Shown here one piece after another: positions 21,020 to 29,910 of a stretch of DNA of 64,000 nt (the stretch's first letter is position 1; each line of letters begins with the position of its first letter). The position numbers and the translations under genes were made by a program. Origin of the DNA: Agrobacterium tumefaciens (GTDB taxonomy: Bacteria; Pseudomonadota; Alphaproteobacteria; Rhizobiales; Rhizobiaceae); the NCBI GenBank assembly GCA_025559845.1, contig CP048469.1, positions 3,013,501-3,077,500 on the forward strand, read 5' to 3'. The notes beneath the pieces are model-generated. The model did not search any database. It worked only from the letters and a program-made list of their open reading frames with translations, and was not told where the DNA came from.

Positions 21020-21146
21020 GATCGGATCCTTGTGGTTGACGGAATGGAAAAGGTATTTTTCAAAACTTGGGTCGGTCAAGGGGTGACAAGTATAAATGCA
21101 TCGTTCATATATGCATCACCTTGTCTGACAACTGGGAGAGAGCTCC

Positions 21147-21989
21147 ATGAAATTGATGCGCGTCGGAAAGCCCGGCCAGGAAAAACCCGCAATCCTCGAC
21201 GCTGAGGGTAAAGTCCGCGATCTGTCCGCTCATGTGAAGGACATTGGCGGTGACGCCATTTCGCCAGAAGGTCTGAAAAAGATCGCTGCGATCGATGTTA
21301 CGACACTCCCTGTTCTCAATGAGGATCGCATCGGCGCTTGCGTTGCAGGAACTGGCAAGTTCATTTGCATCGGCCTGAATTTCTCGGACCATGCGGCTGA
21401 AACCGGTGCAACCGTACCACCGGAACCCGTCATCTTCATGAAGGCGACCTCCGCCATCGTTGGACCCAACGACAACGTTGTCATTCCACGCGGTTCTGAA
21501 AAGACCGACTGGGAAGTCGAACTTGGTGTGGTTATTGGCAAGACTGCGAAATACGTCTCGGAAGCAGATGCTCTGGACTATGTTGCCGGCTACTGCGTTT
21601 CGCATGATGTCTCCGAGCGTGCTTTCCAGACGGAGCGTGCGGGACAGTGGACCAAGGGTAAGTCCTGCGACACCTTCGGCCCGATTGGTCCATGGCTGGT
21701 CACGAAGGACGAGATCACCGATCCGCAGAACCTCGGAATGTGGCTGAAGGTCAACGGCCAGACGATGCAGGACGGCTCCAGCAAGACGATGGTTTACGGC
21801 GTGGCTCACGTTGTGTCTTATCTCAGCCAGTTCATGTCGCTTCAGCCGGGCGATGTCATTTCCACCGGTACGCCGCCCGGCGTTGGCATGGGCCTGAAGC
21901 CGCCGCGCTACCTCCAGGCTGGTGACGTCGTTGAACTCGGCATTGAAGGCCTCGGTTCCCAGAAGCAGACATTCGTCGCCGACATCTGA
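21147..21989 (+). CDS. Fumarylacetoacetate hydrolase (FAH) family protein
   Basis: The 280-residue protein has the FAH fold with metal-binding acidic residues visible in PVIFMKATSAIVGPNDNV, DWEVELGVVIGK, and SHDVSERAFQ, plus the C-terminal GDVISTGTPPGVGMG. This branch includes 2,4-diketo-3-deoxy-L-fuconate hydrolase and proteins often labelled ureidoglycolate lyase. No sugar or urate catabolic genes are adjacent, so the substrate is unassigned. It has its own terminator downstream and appears monocistronic. Confidence 0.88.
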   Translation: MKLMRVGKPGQEKPAILDAEGKVRDLSAHVKDIGGDAISPEGLKKIAAIDVTTLPVLNEDRIGACVAGTGKFICIGLNFSDHAAETGATVPPEPVIFMKATSAIVGPNDNVVIPRGSEKTDWEVELGVVIGKTAKYVSEADALDYVAGYCVSHDVSERAFQTERAGQWTKGKSCDTFGPIGPWLVTKDEITDPQNLGMWLKVNGQTMQDGSSKTMVYGVAHVVSYLSQFMSLQPGDVISTGTPPGVGMGLKPPRYLQAGDVVELGIEGLGSQKQTFVADI

Positions 21990-22011
21990 TCTTTTTTTTA
22001 CCTGGAAATGA

Positions 22012-22043
22012 GAAGGCGCCGGCGGGAAACCGCTGGCGCCTTC
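22012..22043 (+). terminator. Hairpin terminator after the FAH-family gene
   Basis: GAAGGCGCCGGCGG and CCGCTGGCGCCTTC pair with one mismatch around a GAAA tetraloop. The T-run after it is weak (TTCAAATTTG). Confidence 0.75.
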
Positions 22044-22112
22044 AAATTTGTGCAACTGCGAAAAGCTGCTATGGTGAAAAAAAGAGCGTGATTTGCGAGG
22101 GAGGCGTAATCA

Positions 22113-23345
22113 GTGTTCTACCATCTTTATGAAATGAACCATGCTGCGATGGTGCCGTTGCGCGCCGGTGCTGATATGATGCGTCAGGCATGCAATAATC
22201 CCTTCAATCCGCTTTCAAGCACAGCGTTCGGCAGAAGCCTTGATGCCGGTTTTGAGGTCTTCGAGCGTCTGACACGTCGCTACGGCAAACCTGAATTCGG
22301 CCTTTCCGAAACTGTTATTGGTGGAAGTAGCGTTGCGGTGACGCAGGAGATTGTCTGGTCGCGACCATTCTGCAATCTCATTCATTTCGCGCGAGCTGCT
22401 GAAACGAAAGATCGACCCGATCCCAAGGTCCTGCTAGTCGCCCCGATGTCCGGGCACTATGCAACACTGTTGCGGGGAACGGTCGAGGCGCTGCTGCCAT
22501 CGGCCGACATCTACATTACCGACTGGATCGACGCCCGCATGGTTCCCGTAACTGACGGGAAATTCGATCTGGATGACTACATCAGCTACGTCACCGAAAT
22601 GTTGCAACATATAGGGGAGGGAGCGCATGTGGTTGCTGTCTGCCAACCCTCCGTGCCGGTTCTCGCTGCCGTTTCGCTGATGGAAGCAGAGCAAGACCGT
22701 TTTGCTCCCGCATCCATGACCCTGATGGGTGGGCCGATCGACACGCGTATCAATCCCACTGCCGTCAACGGACTTGCCAAGGCAAAGCCGATCGAATGGT
22801 TCCGCGACAATGTCATCATGGACGTTCCCTGGCCGCAGCCAGCTTTCGGCCGCTCCGTCTATCCAGGTTTTCTGCAATTGTCCGGCTTCATGTCGATGAA
22901 CCTCGACAAACACATGACGGCGCACAAGGATTTTTATCTGAACCTTGTGAAGAACGACGGGGATTCCGCCGAAAAGCATCGCGATTTTTACGATGAGTAC
23001 CTGGCAGTCATGGATCTGACCGCCGAATTTTATCTCCAGACGGTTGAGACCGTGTTCATAGAACATGCGCTGCCGAAAGGTACGATGATGCATCGGAGCC
23101 GCGCGGTTGATCCGTCCGCCATCCGCAATGTTGCTCTTTTCACCGTGGAAGGTGAAAATGACGATATTTCAGGTGTGGGCCAGACAAAGGCAGCTCACGA
23201 TATCTGCCGCAACATTCCCAAGGATAAACGAGCACATTACATGCAGCCGGATGTCGGCCATTACGGCGTGTTCAACGGTTCGCGTTTCCGCAAGGAGATC
23301 GTGCCGCGCATGCTCGCGTTCATGCATCAACACGCAAAAGCCTAG
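22113..23345 (+). CDS. phaZ: Intracellular polyhydroxybutyrate depolymerase
   Basis: This enzyme mobilises carbon stored as PHB granules. The 410-residue protein matches the intracellular PhaZ family, in which the nucleophile is a cysteine in place of the usual serine. The motif VCQPSVPVLAA places that Cys at about residue 177, and GHYGVFNGSRFR near the C-terminus supplies the catalytic His. It lacks a signal peptide, as expected for a cytoplasmic enzyme. It starts at a GTG at 22113 with GGGAGG upstream. PHB synthase genes are not in the window. Confidence 0.92.
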   Translation: MFYHLYEMNHAAMVPLRAGADMMRQACNNPFNPLSSTAFGRSLDAGFEVFERLTRRYGKPEFGLSETVIGGSSVAVTQEIVWSRPFCNLIHFARAAETKDRPDPKVLLVAPMSGHYATLLRGTVEALLPSADIYITDWIDARMVPVTDGKFDLDDYISYVTEMLQHIGEGAHVVAVCQPSVPVLAAVSLMEAEQDRFAPASMTLMGGPIDTRINPTAVNGLAKAKPIEWFRDNVIMDVPWPQPAFGRSVYPGFLQLSGFMSMNLDKHMTAHKDFYLNLVKNDGDSAEKHRDFYDEYLAVMDLTAEFYLQTVETVFIEHALPKGTMMHRSRAVDPSAIRNVALFTVEGENDDISGVGQTKAAHDICRNIPKDKRAHYMQPDVGHYGVFNGSRFRKEIVPRMLAFMHQHAKA

Positions 23346-23411
23346 GGAGACGGGGGCGCTCGTACCGTATTTTCATGGTCAATCGGGGTTCGAATCGGCT
23401 ATGAAAACGGC

Positions 23412-24179
23412 ATGTTTTCGCTTCTCAGAAAATCCGTGAAGTCAACGGCGCCCAAAAGAGCCGTGCAAAGCCAGCGCACAGTCGAGGTGGCTGGCCGTAG
23501 TCTGCCGATTACAGTGAAGGAAAATCCACGCGCGACGCGCATCACTTTGCGGATAGAACCCGGCGGAAGAGCTTTGAAGCTCACGATACCGTTCGGGCTG
23601 CATCACGGGCAGGTGGACGATTTTCTGGAACGGCACCACGGCTGGCTTGAAGGCAAGCTTGGCAAGATTGGTCTCGATAACGGCCTGCGCCCCGGAGCAA
23701 CGATCGAGATCCGTGGGGTCCCACACCGGATAGAACACACTGGGAGCGTGCGCGGTATAACGCGTATGTCCGAAGATGCGGATGGAGTGGCAATTCTCTC
23801 CGTCAGTGGTCTTCCCGAACATCTCGGGCGACGGATTTCGGCATTCTTGAAAAAAGAAGCCAAGGCGGATCTCGAAACACTGGTGATGAACCACGCGAGA
23901 AGCGTAGGGCGACCGGTTCGTTCGATCAGCATGAAGGATACGCGCAGCCGTTGGGGTTCATGTTCGCACGACGGCAATTTGAGCTTTTCGTGGCGGATCG
24001 TCATGGCGCCCGAAAAGGTCATCGATTATCTTGCAGCCCACGAAGTGGCCCATCTGGCAGAGATGAATCATGGCCCGAAATTTTGGGCGCTGTGTGAAAA
24101 GCTTTGCCCGCACACAGAGGAAGCGAAAGCCTGGCTGAAGCGTCACGGTTCACAGCTTCATGCCGTCGACTTCGATTGA
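23412..24179 (+). CDS. YgjP-like M48-type metallopeptidase (DUF45)
   Basis: The 255-residue protein carries the YgjP/DUF45 domain. Key features are TRSRWGSCS, ISFSW-like (LSFSWRIVMAPEKVIDYLAAHE), and the zinc motif HEVAHLAEMNHGPKFW, which supplies HExxH and a third His-containing helix. No membrane segment or signal peptide is seen, so it is probably cytoplasmic. The substrate is unknown. The 66-bp gap after phaZ holds no other gene. Confidence 0.87.
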   Translation: MFSLLRKSVKSTAPKRAVQSQRTVEVAGRSLPITVKENPRATRITLRIEPGGRALKLTIPFGLHHGQVDDFLERHHGWLEGKLGKIGLDNGLRPGATIEIRGVPHRIEHTGSVRGITRMSEDADGVAILSVSGLPEHLGRRISAFLKKEAKADLETLVMNHARSVGRPVRSISMKDTRSRWGSCSHDGNLSFSWRIVMAPEKVIDYLAAHEVAHLAEMNHGPKFWALCEKLCPHTEEAKAWLKRHGSQLHAVDFD

Positions 24180-24205
24180 AGACGGTTCAGTGAATGACTA
24201 TTTCT

Positions 24206-24221
24206 GGATTCACGTGAAACA
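24206..24221. promoter_or_regulatory. parS site 5 (variant)
   Basis: GGATTCACGTGAAACA shares the GATTCACGTGAAAC core with sites 3 and 4. It is intergenic, before trpF, about 14 kb right of the probable oriC. Confidence 0.8.
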
Positions 24222-24326
24222 ATCGATACTAAAGCGCATCGGTGGCCCCCAAACGCAGTGGCGGATAGGCGGCATTCCCTGCGCTTTATACTCGACTCTT
24301 TCGACATTTCGTGTCAGGTCGCAGGT

Positions 24327-24989
24327 ATGAAACCGGATATCAAGATTTGCGGATTGAAGACGCCGGAAGCGGTGGAACGCGCGGTCAGACGAGGCGCGTC
24401 CCATATCGGCTTCATCTTCTTTGAAAAAAGCCCGCGCAATATCGAACCCGATATTGCCGGCAAGCTGGCTGACACCGTTCGTGGCAGCGTGAAGGTCGTT
24501 GCCGTCACCGTCAACGCTGACAATGACGAACTGGACGAGATCGTCGATCTTCTGAAACCCGATATACTCCAGTTGCACGGCAGTGAAACGCCGGAACGTG
24601 TGCTGAACGTCAAGGCGCTGTATGGTCTGCCGGTGATGAAGGCAATTTCCATCCGGGACGCCGCTGATCTTGCCAAAATTGACCCTTATGTTGGCATCGT
24701 TGACCGCTTCCTGCTCGACGCCAAGCCGCCGGCTGGATCGGACTTGCCTGGTGGCAATGGTGTGTCCTTTGATTGGACCCTTCTTCGCTCTCTTGACGGC
24801 AGCATTGATTACATGCTTTCCGGAGGGCTGAACAAGGATAACGTCGCAGGCGCTCTGGCTGAGACCGGCGCGAGGGGAATAGATATATCGTCCGGCGTGG
24901 AAAGTGCGCCGGGAGTGAAAGATCCGGCCATGATCGATACATTTTTCGATGCCGTGAACAATCGGTCGACTGGCCCAAAGGGAGCTTGA
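24327..24989 (+). CDS. trpF: Phosphoribosylanthranilate isomerase TrpF
   Basis: TrpF carries out the Amadori rearrangement of phosphoribosylanthranilate in tryptophan synthesis. The 220-residue protein has the catalytic-Cys motif [15 protein letters not shown] at its start, [22 protein letters not shown], and a C-terminal phosphate-binding [11 protein letters not shown] and [16 protein letters not shown] with the general-acid Asp. I use the ATG at 24327 with AGGT upstream; starts further upstream would add residues of atypical composition. It begins the run trpF-trpB-trpA-accD-folC. Confidence 0.95.
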   Translation: MKPDIKICGLKTPEAVERAVRRGASHIGFIFFEKSPRNIEPDIAGKLADTVRGSVKVVAVTVNADNDELDEIVDLLKPDILQLHGSETPERVLNVKALYGLPVMKAISIRDAADLAKIDPYVGIVDRFLLDAKPPAGSDLPGGNGVSFDWTLLRSLDGSIDYMLSGGLNKDNVAGALAETGARGIDISSGVESAPGVKDPAMIDTFFDAVNNRSTGPKGA

Positions 24990-24990
24990 A

Positions 24991-26211
24991 GTGAACGACA
25001 CGCCAAAACCCAATTCTTTTTGCGCCGGTCCCGATGAGGACGGACGCTTCGGCATTTACGGAGGCCGCTTCGTTGCCGAAACGCTGATGCCGCTTATTCT
25101 GGATTTGCAGGCGGAATGGGAGAAGGCGAAGACCGATCCGGAGTTTCAGGCTGAACTGAAACACCTCGGTGCTCACTACACCGGCCGCCCGAGCCCGTTG
25201 TATTTCGCTGAGCGTCTGACGGCTGAACTTGGTGGCGCCAAGATCTATTTCAAACGCGAAGAGTTGAACCATACCGGCTCGCACAAGATCAACAACTGCC
25301 TTGGCCAGATCCTTCTCGCCAAGCGCATGGGCAAGACCCGCATCATCGCCGAGACCGGTGCCGGTCAGCATGGCGTTGCATCCGCAACGGTTGCGGCGCG
25401 CTTCGGCCTGCCTTGTGTCGTTTACATGGGCGCGACCGACGTTGCCCGTCAGGCGCCGAACGTATTTCGTATGAAGCTGCTGGGCGCCGAAGTGAAGCCG
25501 GTGTCGGCCGGTCATGGTACCCTCAAGGATGCCATGAACGAAGCGCTGCGCGACTGGGTCACCAATGTCGACGACACCTATTACCTGATTGGCACGGCTG
25601 CTGGTCCGCATCCCTATCCCGAAATGGTTCGCGATTTTCAGGCTGTGATCGGTCAGGAAGCAAAGGCGCAGATGCTGGAGGCTGAGGGCCGCTTGCCTGA
25701 CGTCGTTATCGCTGCCGTTGGTGGCGGATCGAACGCCATCGGTATTTTCCATCCGTTCCTTGATGACGAGAGCGTCAAGATTGTTGGCGTCGAAGCGGGT
25801 GGCAAGGGCCTTTCCGGCGATGAGCATTGCGCATCCATCACAGCGGGATCGCCCGGCGTTCTGCACGGCAACCGCACGTATCTGCTTCAGGACGAAGACG
25901 GTCAAATCAAGGAAGGCCACTCGATCTCCGCCGGCCTCGATTATCCAGGTATCGGTCCGGAGCATTCCTGGCTGAACGATATCGGGCGTGTGGAATATGT
26001 GCCGATCATGGATCATGAAGCGCTCGACGCGTTCCAGATGCTGACGCGTCTCGAAGGCATCATTCCCGCTCTCGAACCGAGCCATGCTCTGGCTGAAGTC
26101 ATCAAGCGCGCGCCGAAGATGGGTAAGGACGAGATCATCCTGATGAACCTCTCCGGACGTGGCGACAAGGATGTCCACACCGTCAGCAAGTTCCTTGGAA
26201 TGGATGTATAA
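24991..26211 (+). CDS. trpB: Tryptophan synthase beta subunit TrpB
   Basis: TrpB joins indole and serine to form tryptophan using pyridoxal phosphate. The 406-residue protein has the PLP-lysine motif [13 protein letters not shown], the loop [24 protein letters not shown] for phosphate binding, and the terminal LSGRGDKDV. It starts at a GTG at 24991, one base after the trpF stop, with GGGAGC upstream. TrpA follows immediately, allowing stoichiometric alpha-beta complex formation. Confidence 0.97.
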   Translation: MNDTPKPNSFCAGPDEDGRFGIYGGRFVAETLMPLILDLQAEWEKAKTDPEFQAELKHLGAHYTGRPSPLYFAERLTAELGGAKIYFKREELNHTGSHKINNCLGQILLAKRMGKTRIIAETGAGQHGVASATVAARFGLPCVVYMGATDVARQAPNVFRMKLLGAEVKPVSAGHGTLKDAMNEALRDWVTNVDDTYYLIGTAAGPHPYPEMVRDFQAVIGQEAKAQMLEAEGRLPDVVIAAVGGGSNAIGIFHPFLDDESVKIVGVEAGGKGLSGDEHCASITAGSPGVLHGNRTYLLQDEDGQIKEGHSISAGLDYPGIGPEHSWLNDIGRVEYVPIMDHEALDAFQMLTRLEGIIPALEPSHALAEVIKRAPKMGKDEIILMNLSGRGDKDVHTVSKFLGMDV

Positions 26212-26215
26212 GATC

Positions 26216-27055
26216 ATGACCGCACGTATGGACAAACGTTTTGCCGATCTGCGCGCCCAAAATCGCCCGGCCCTGATTACCTACTTCATGGGCGGCGATC
26301 CGGATTTTGACACATCGCTTGCCATCATGAAGGCCTTGCCGGAAGCTGGTGCGGACGTGATCGAACTCGGCATGCCGTTTTCTGATCCGATGGCCGATGG
26401 CCCGGCAATCCAGATGGCTGGTCAGCGCGCATTGAAGAGCGGTCAGACGCTGAAGGGTACACTCGATATCGCCCGAGAATTCCGCAAGGATGACGACGCA
26501 ACCCCGATCGTTCTGATGGGTTACTACAATCCCATCTATATCTACGGCGTTGAAAAGTTCTTGGCCGATGCACTCGATGCAGGGATCGATGGACTGATCG
26601 TTGTTGATCTGCCGGCGGAGATGGATGATGAGCTTTGCATTCCCGCGCTCAAGTACGGCATCAACTTCATTCGTCTGACCACGCCGACGACAGATGAAAA
26701 ACGCTTGCCGACCGTTCTCAACCATACGTCCGGCTTCGTTTATTACGTGTCGATGAACGGTATCACCGGTTCGGCTCTGCCAGATCCCGCATTGATCTCC
26801 AAGGCTGTCGGACGTATTAAGGCCCACACCGATCTTCCGGTATGCGTCGGTTTTGGCGTAAAGACGGCAGATCACGCCCGGACGATTGGCGCCATGGCTG
26901 ATGGTGTTGTGGTCGGTTCGGCAATTGTTGCGCAGGTTGCAGGCAGCCTTAGCGCAGATGGAAAAGCGACAGCCGACACCGTTTCGTCTGTCACGACACT
27001 GGTAAAGGGACTTTCAACGGGCGTGCGTGCGTCGCGCCTTGCTGCTGCCGAATAA
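26216..27055 (+). CDS. trpA: Tryptophan synthase alpha subunit TrpA
   Basis: TrpA cleaves indole-3-glycerol phosphate to indole, which is channelled to TrpB. The 279-residue protein shows the catalytic Glu in [17 protein letters not shown] with the catalytic Asp further on (DLPAEMDDE), [14 protein letters not shown], and the phosphate site [13 protein letters not shown]. The ATG at 26216, 4 bp after the trpB stop, gives the standard N-terminus (MDKRFADLR shortly after). The next gene, accD, starts 40 bp later. Confidence 0.97.
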   Translation: MTARMDKRFADLRAQNRPALITYFMGGDPDFDTSLAIMKALPEAGADVIELGMPFSDPMADGPAIQMAGQRALKSGQTLKGTLDIAREFRKDDDATPIVLMGYYNPIYIYGVEKFLADALDAGIDGLIVVDLPAEMDDELCIPALKYGINFIRLTTPTTDEKRLPTVLNHTSGFVYYVSMNGITGSALPDPALISKAVGRIKAHTDLPVCVGFGVKTADHARTIGAMADGVVVGSAIVAQVAGSLSADGKATADTVSSVTTLVKGLSTGVRASRLAAAE

Positions 27056-27095
27056 TCTTGTTCGGTTAAGCGCAGTCAGTCACAGGAGTATTCAA

Positions 27096-27995
27096 GTGAA
27101 CTGGATTACCAACTATGTTCGGCCGCGGATCAATTCCATGCTCGGCCGTCGCAACGATGTTCCGGAAAATCTCTGGATCAAATGCCCGGAAACCGGCGAA
27201 ATGGTCTTCCACAAGGATCTCGAGGAGAACCTGTGGGTGATCCCGGCCTCCGGCTACCATATGAAGATGCCGGCGAAAGCCCGTCTTGCGACCCTTTTTG
27301 ATGGCGGCGTATTCGAAGCGCTTCCGCAGCCGAAGGTTGCTCAGGACCCCCTGAAGTTCCGCGATTCAAAAAAATACACCGACCGTCTGCGCGACAGCCG
27401 CATCAAGACGGATCAGGAAGACACGATCCTTGCCGGTGTCGGTAACCTCAAAGGCTTGAAGATCGTTGCCGTCGTGCATGAATTCCAGTTCATGGGCGGT
27501 TCGCTGGGCATTGCGGCCGGTGAAGCAATCGTCAAGGCATTCGAACGTGCCATTTCCGAGCGTTGCCCGCTGGTCATGTTCCCGGCTTCCGGTGGCGCCC
27601 GTATGCAGGAAGGCATTCTTTCGCTGATGCAGTTGCCGCGTACGACTGTTGCCGTCAACATGCTGAAAGAAGCCGGCATGCCTTACATCGTGGTTCTGAC
27701 GAACCCGACCACAGGCGGCGTCACGGCATCCTATGCAATGCTGGGTGACGTCCATATTGCCGAACCGGGTGCAGAAATCTGCTTCGCGGGCAAGCGCGTT
27801 ATCGAGCAGACAATCCGTGAAAAGCTCCCCGAGGGCTTCCAGACATCGGAATATCTGCTGGAGCATGGCATGGTGGACATGGTGGTCGATCGCCACGATA
27901 TCCCCGATACGCTGGCCAACCTCCTGAAGATCATGACGAAAGCTCCGGCTGATGTCACTGAACACAACCAGGTTGCGCTCGCAGCATCGGCCTGA
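27096..27995 (+). CDS. accD: Acetyl-CoA carboxylase carboxyltransferase beta subunit AccD
   Basis: AccD with AccA transfers carboxyl from biotin to acetyl-CoA, starting fatty acid synthesis. The 299-residue protein has the carboxyltransferase core: [54 protein letters not shown]. Its N-terminal zinc-ribbon region keeps only one of the four Cys present in E. coli Acc[12 protein letters not shown] and VIPASGYHM occupy the places of the two CxxC pairs. It starts at a GTG at 27096 with CAGGAG upstream. Placement between trpA and folC is common in rhizobia. Confidence 0.96.
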   Translation: MNWITNYVRPRINSMLGRRNDVPENLWIKCPETGEMVFHKDLEENLWVIPASGYHMKMPAKARLATLFDGGVFEALPQPKVAQDPLKFRDSKKYTDRLRDSRIKTDQEDTILAGVGNLKGLKIVAVVHEFQFMGGSLGIAAGEAIVKAFERAISERCPLVMFPASGGARMQEGILSLMQLPRTTVAVNMLKEAGMPYIVVLTNPTTGGVTASYAMLGDVHIAEPGAEICFAGKRVIEQTIREKLPEGFQTSEYLLEHGMVDMVVDRHDIPDTLANLLKIMTKAPADVTEHNQVALAASA

Positions 27996-28119
27996 AGAAC
28001 AGAGAATGTCGCCCGAGGCCGCGCGCCGGCTTCGGGACGATGATACACCGACGCAGGACGACACCCTCCGATGCGGCGGACAGATGACCGGATCAGCGCC
28101 TGAAAGGCGGTTAGAAGAC

Positions 28120-29463
28120 ATGACGAAGCCCGCAATAAGCGAGGCCGAGCAGATCATCGAAGAGCTGATGCAATTGCATCCGAAAGGCTTCGATCTCTCG
28201 CTCGACAGAATTTCCCGCCTTCTTGAAAAACTCGGTAATCCGCAGAAGCGATTGCCGCCGGTTATCCATGTTGCCGGCACGAACGGCAAAGGGTCTGTTA
28301 CGGCCTTCTGTCGCGCCTTGCTCGAAGCGGCAGGCCTTTCCGTACACGTGCATACGTCACCGCATCTGGTCAACTGGCATGAGCGCTACCGTATTGGTGT
28401 CTCCGGCGCCAAGGGCCGCTATGTCGAAGATGCCCTGTTCGCCGATGCTTTGCGGCGCGTGGCAGATGCCAACGACGGGCAGATGATTACGGTTTTCGAG
28501 ATTTTGACAGCGGTGATGTTCCTGCTGTTTTCGGAACAGCCCGCTGATGCAGCCATTGTCGAGGTTGGGCTTGGTGGCCGCTTCGATGCGACCAACGTCA
28601 TCAACAACCCTGCCGTATCCGTCATCATGCCCATATCGCTCGATCATCAGGCCTATCTGGGCGATCGTGTCGAGCTGATTGCCGCGGAAAAGGCGGGCAT
28701 CATGAAGAGCGGTTTCCCGGTGGTGATTGGTCATCAGGAATACGATGCCGCGCTTGATGTTCTGGTCAACACAGCGGAGCGGCTGGGCTGTCCGGTCACT
28801 GTCTACGGACAGGATTTTGCTGCGCATGAAGAATTTGGCCGAATGGTCTATCAGGACGAGTTCGGGTTGACGGATGCGCCGCTTCCCAGACTTCCCGGCC
28901 GTCATCAACTGGCCAATGCTGCCGCTGCTATCCGCGCCGTCAAGGCTGCCGGTTTCGAGGTGACGGAGCGTATGGTTGAAAAGGCGATGACGTCCGTCGA
29001 ATGGCCTGGTCGACTACAGCGCATTCAGGACGGCAATATCGCCGATCTGGCGCCCGAGGGTTCAGAAATCTGGGTCGACGGTGGCCACAATCCTGGCGCC
29101 GGTGAAGTCATCGCTGAAGCCATGGCTGGTTTCGAGGAAAAGAAACCCCGACCACTGTTTATCATCGCAGGAATGATCAACACCAAAGATCCCGTCGGTT
29201 ATTTCAAGGCGTTCGCTGATATCGCCGAATATGTCTTCACCGTTCCGATAACGGGTACGGATGCGGCGATTGATCCGGTGGTGCTTGCCCATGCGGCTTT
29301 TGATGCAGGTCTGGTGGCTGCTCCCACATCTTCCATCTCCGAGGCATTGGAAGAGCTGGTCCGCCATCTTGATCCTGAGGCGCCGCCGCCGCGTATTCTG
29401 ATCGGCGGTTCGCTCTATCTCGCCGGCAATGCGTTGGCTCTGAACGGAACAATACCTCAATAA
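28120..29463 (+). CDS. folC: Bifunctional folylpolyglutamate synthase/dihydrofolate synthase FolC
   Basis: FolC adds glutamate to dihydropteroate and extends folate polyglutamate tails. The 447-residue protein has the Mur-ligase-type P-loop HVAGTNGKGSVTAF, the TSPHLVNWHERYRIG region, VGLGGRFDATNV and a C-terminal ligase domain with WVDGGHNPGAGEVI. I choose the ATG at 28120 because homologues begin near EAEQIIEELMQLHPKGFDLSLDRI; in-frame ATGs at 28006 and 28084 would add low-complexity residues. It ends the trp-accD-folC run before a terminator. Confidence 0.94.
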   Translation: MTKPAISEAEQIIEELMQLHPKGFDLSLDRISRLLEKLGNPQKRLPPVIHVAGTNGKGSVTAFCRALLEAAGLSVHVHTSPHLVNWHERYRIGVSGAKGRYVEDALFADALRRVADANDGQMITVFEILTAVMFLLFSEQPADAAIVEVGLGGRFDATNVINNPAVSVIMPISLDHQAYLGDRVELIAAEKAGIMKSGFPVVIGHQEYDAALDVLVNTAERLGCPVTVYGQDFAAHEEFGRMVYQDEFGLTDAPLPRLPGRHQLANAAAAIRAVKAAGFEVTERMVEKAMTSVEWPGRLQRIQDGNIADLAPEGSEIWVDGGHNPGAGEVIAEAMAGFEEKKPRPLFIIAGMINTKDPVGYFKAFADIAEYVFTVPITGTDAAIDPVVLAHAAFDAGLVAAPTSSISEALEELVRHLDPEAPPPRILIGGSLYLAGNALALNGTIPQ

Positions 29464-29492
29464 AAAAGCCCCGGTAAACCGGGGCTTTTTTC
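29464..29492. terminator. Bidirectional intrinsic terminator between folC and trxA
   Basis: AAAAAAGCCCCGG, TAAA loop and CCGGGGCTTTTTT form a strong stem with A and T runs between convergent genes. Confidence 0.92.
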
Positions 29493-29511
29493 ATCTCAAC
29501 ATACTGTAATC

Positions 29512-29832
29512 TCAGGCAGCGCCGGAAATCCAGGCGGAAAGCGCAGTCTTGGGAGCTGCACCAACCTTGATGTCTGCCACTTCGCCACCCTTGAACATCG
29601 CAAGGGTCGGAATGGAGCGAACGCCAAACTGGGCGGCCAGTTCGGGGTTTTCGTCGATGTTCAGCTTGGCAACCTTGACCTTGCCAGCAAGCTCAGAAGA
29701 GATTTCTTCAAGGCTGGGGGCGATCATCTTGCACGGGCCGCACCATTCAGCCCAGAAGTCCACGACAACGGGTTCAGCGGATTCGAGAACTTCGGACTGG
29801 AAGTTGGCGGCATCGACTTTTACGGTAGCCAT
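29512..29832 (-). CDS. trxA: Thioredoxin TrxA
   Basis: TrxA is the small cytoplasmic dithiol reductant for ribonucleotide reductase and other enzymes. The 106-residue protein has the active site [13 protein letters not shown] (CGPC) and the cis-proline loop [12 protein letters not shown]. The ATG at 29832 has an excellent AAAGGAG site and gives the standard length; an in-frame upstream start at 29898 would add 22 atypical residues. It follows addA by 78 bp in the same direction and precedes a terminator. Confidence 0.97.
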   Translation of the reverse strand: MATVKVDAANFQSEVLESAEPVVVDFWAEWCGPCKMIAPSLEEISSELAGKVKVAKLNIDENPELAAQFGVRSIPTLAMFKGGEVADIKVGAAPKTALSAWISGAA

Positions 29833-29910
29833 ATCTGGCTCTCCTTTCAGTGAATCTTTTTCCGCTATCGATGTGATGCGGGCAGGGGAGAATTTCAATG
29901 CCCCGGTATC

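Noticed and set aside
23384..23400. GGTTCGAATC-like string suggesting a tRNA T-loop after phaZ
   Set aside because: No acceptor, D or anticodon stem can be folded around it in the 66-bp gap. A similar string at 53400 is inside the DUF2628 gene.
24610..26235. A 541-residue open frame antisense to trpF and trpB
   Set aside because: Shadow of two certain genes; crosses their junction without its own signals.
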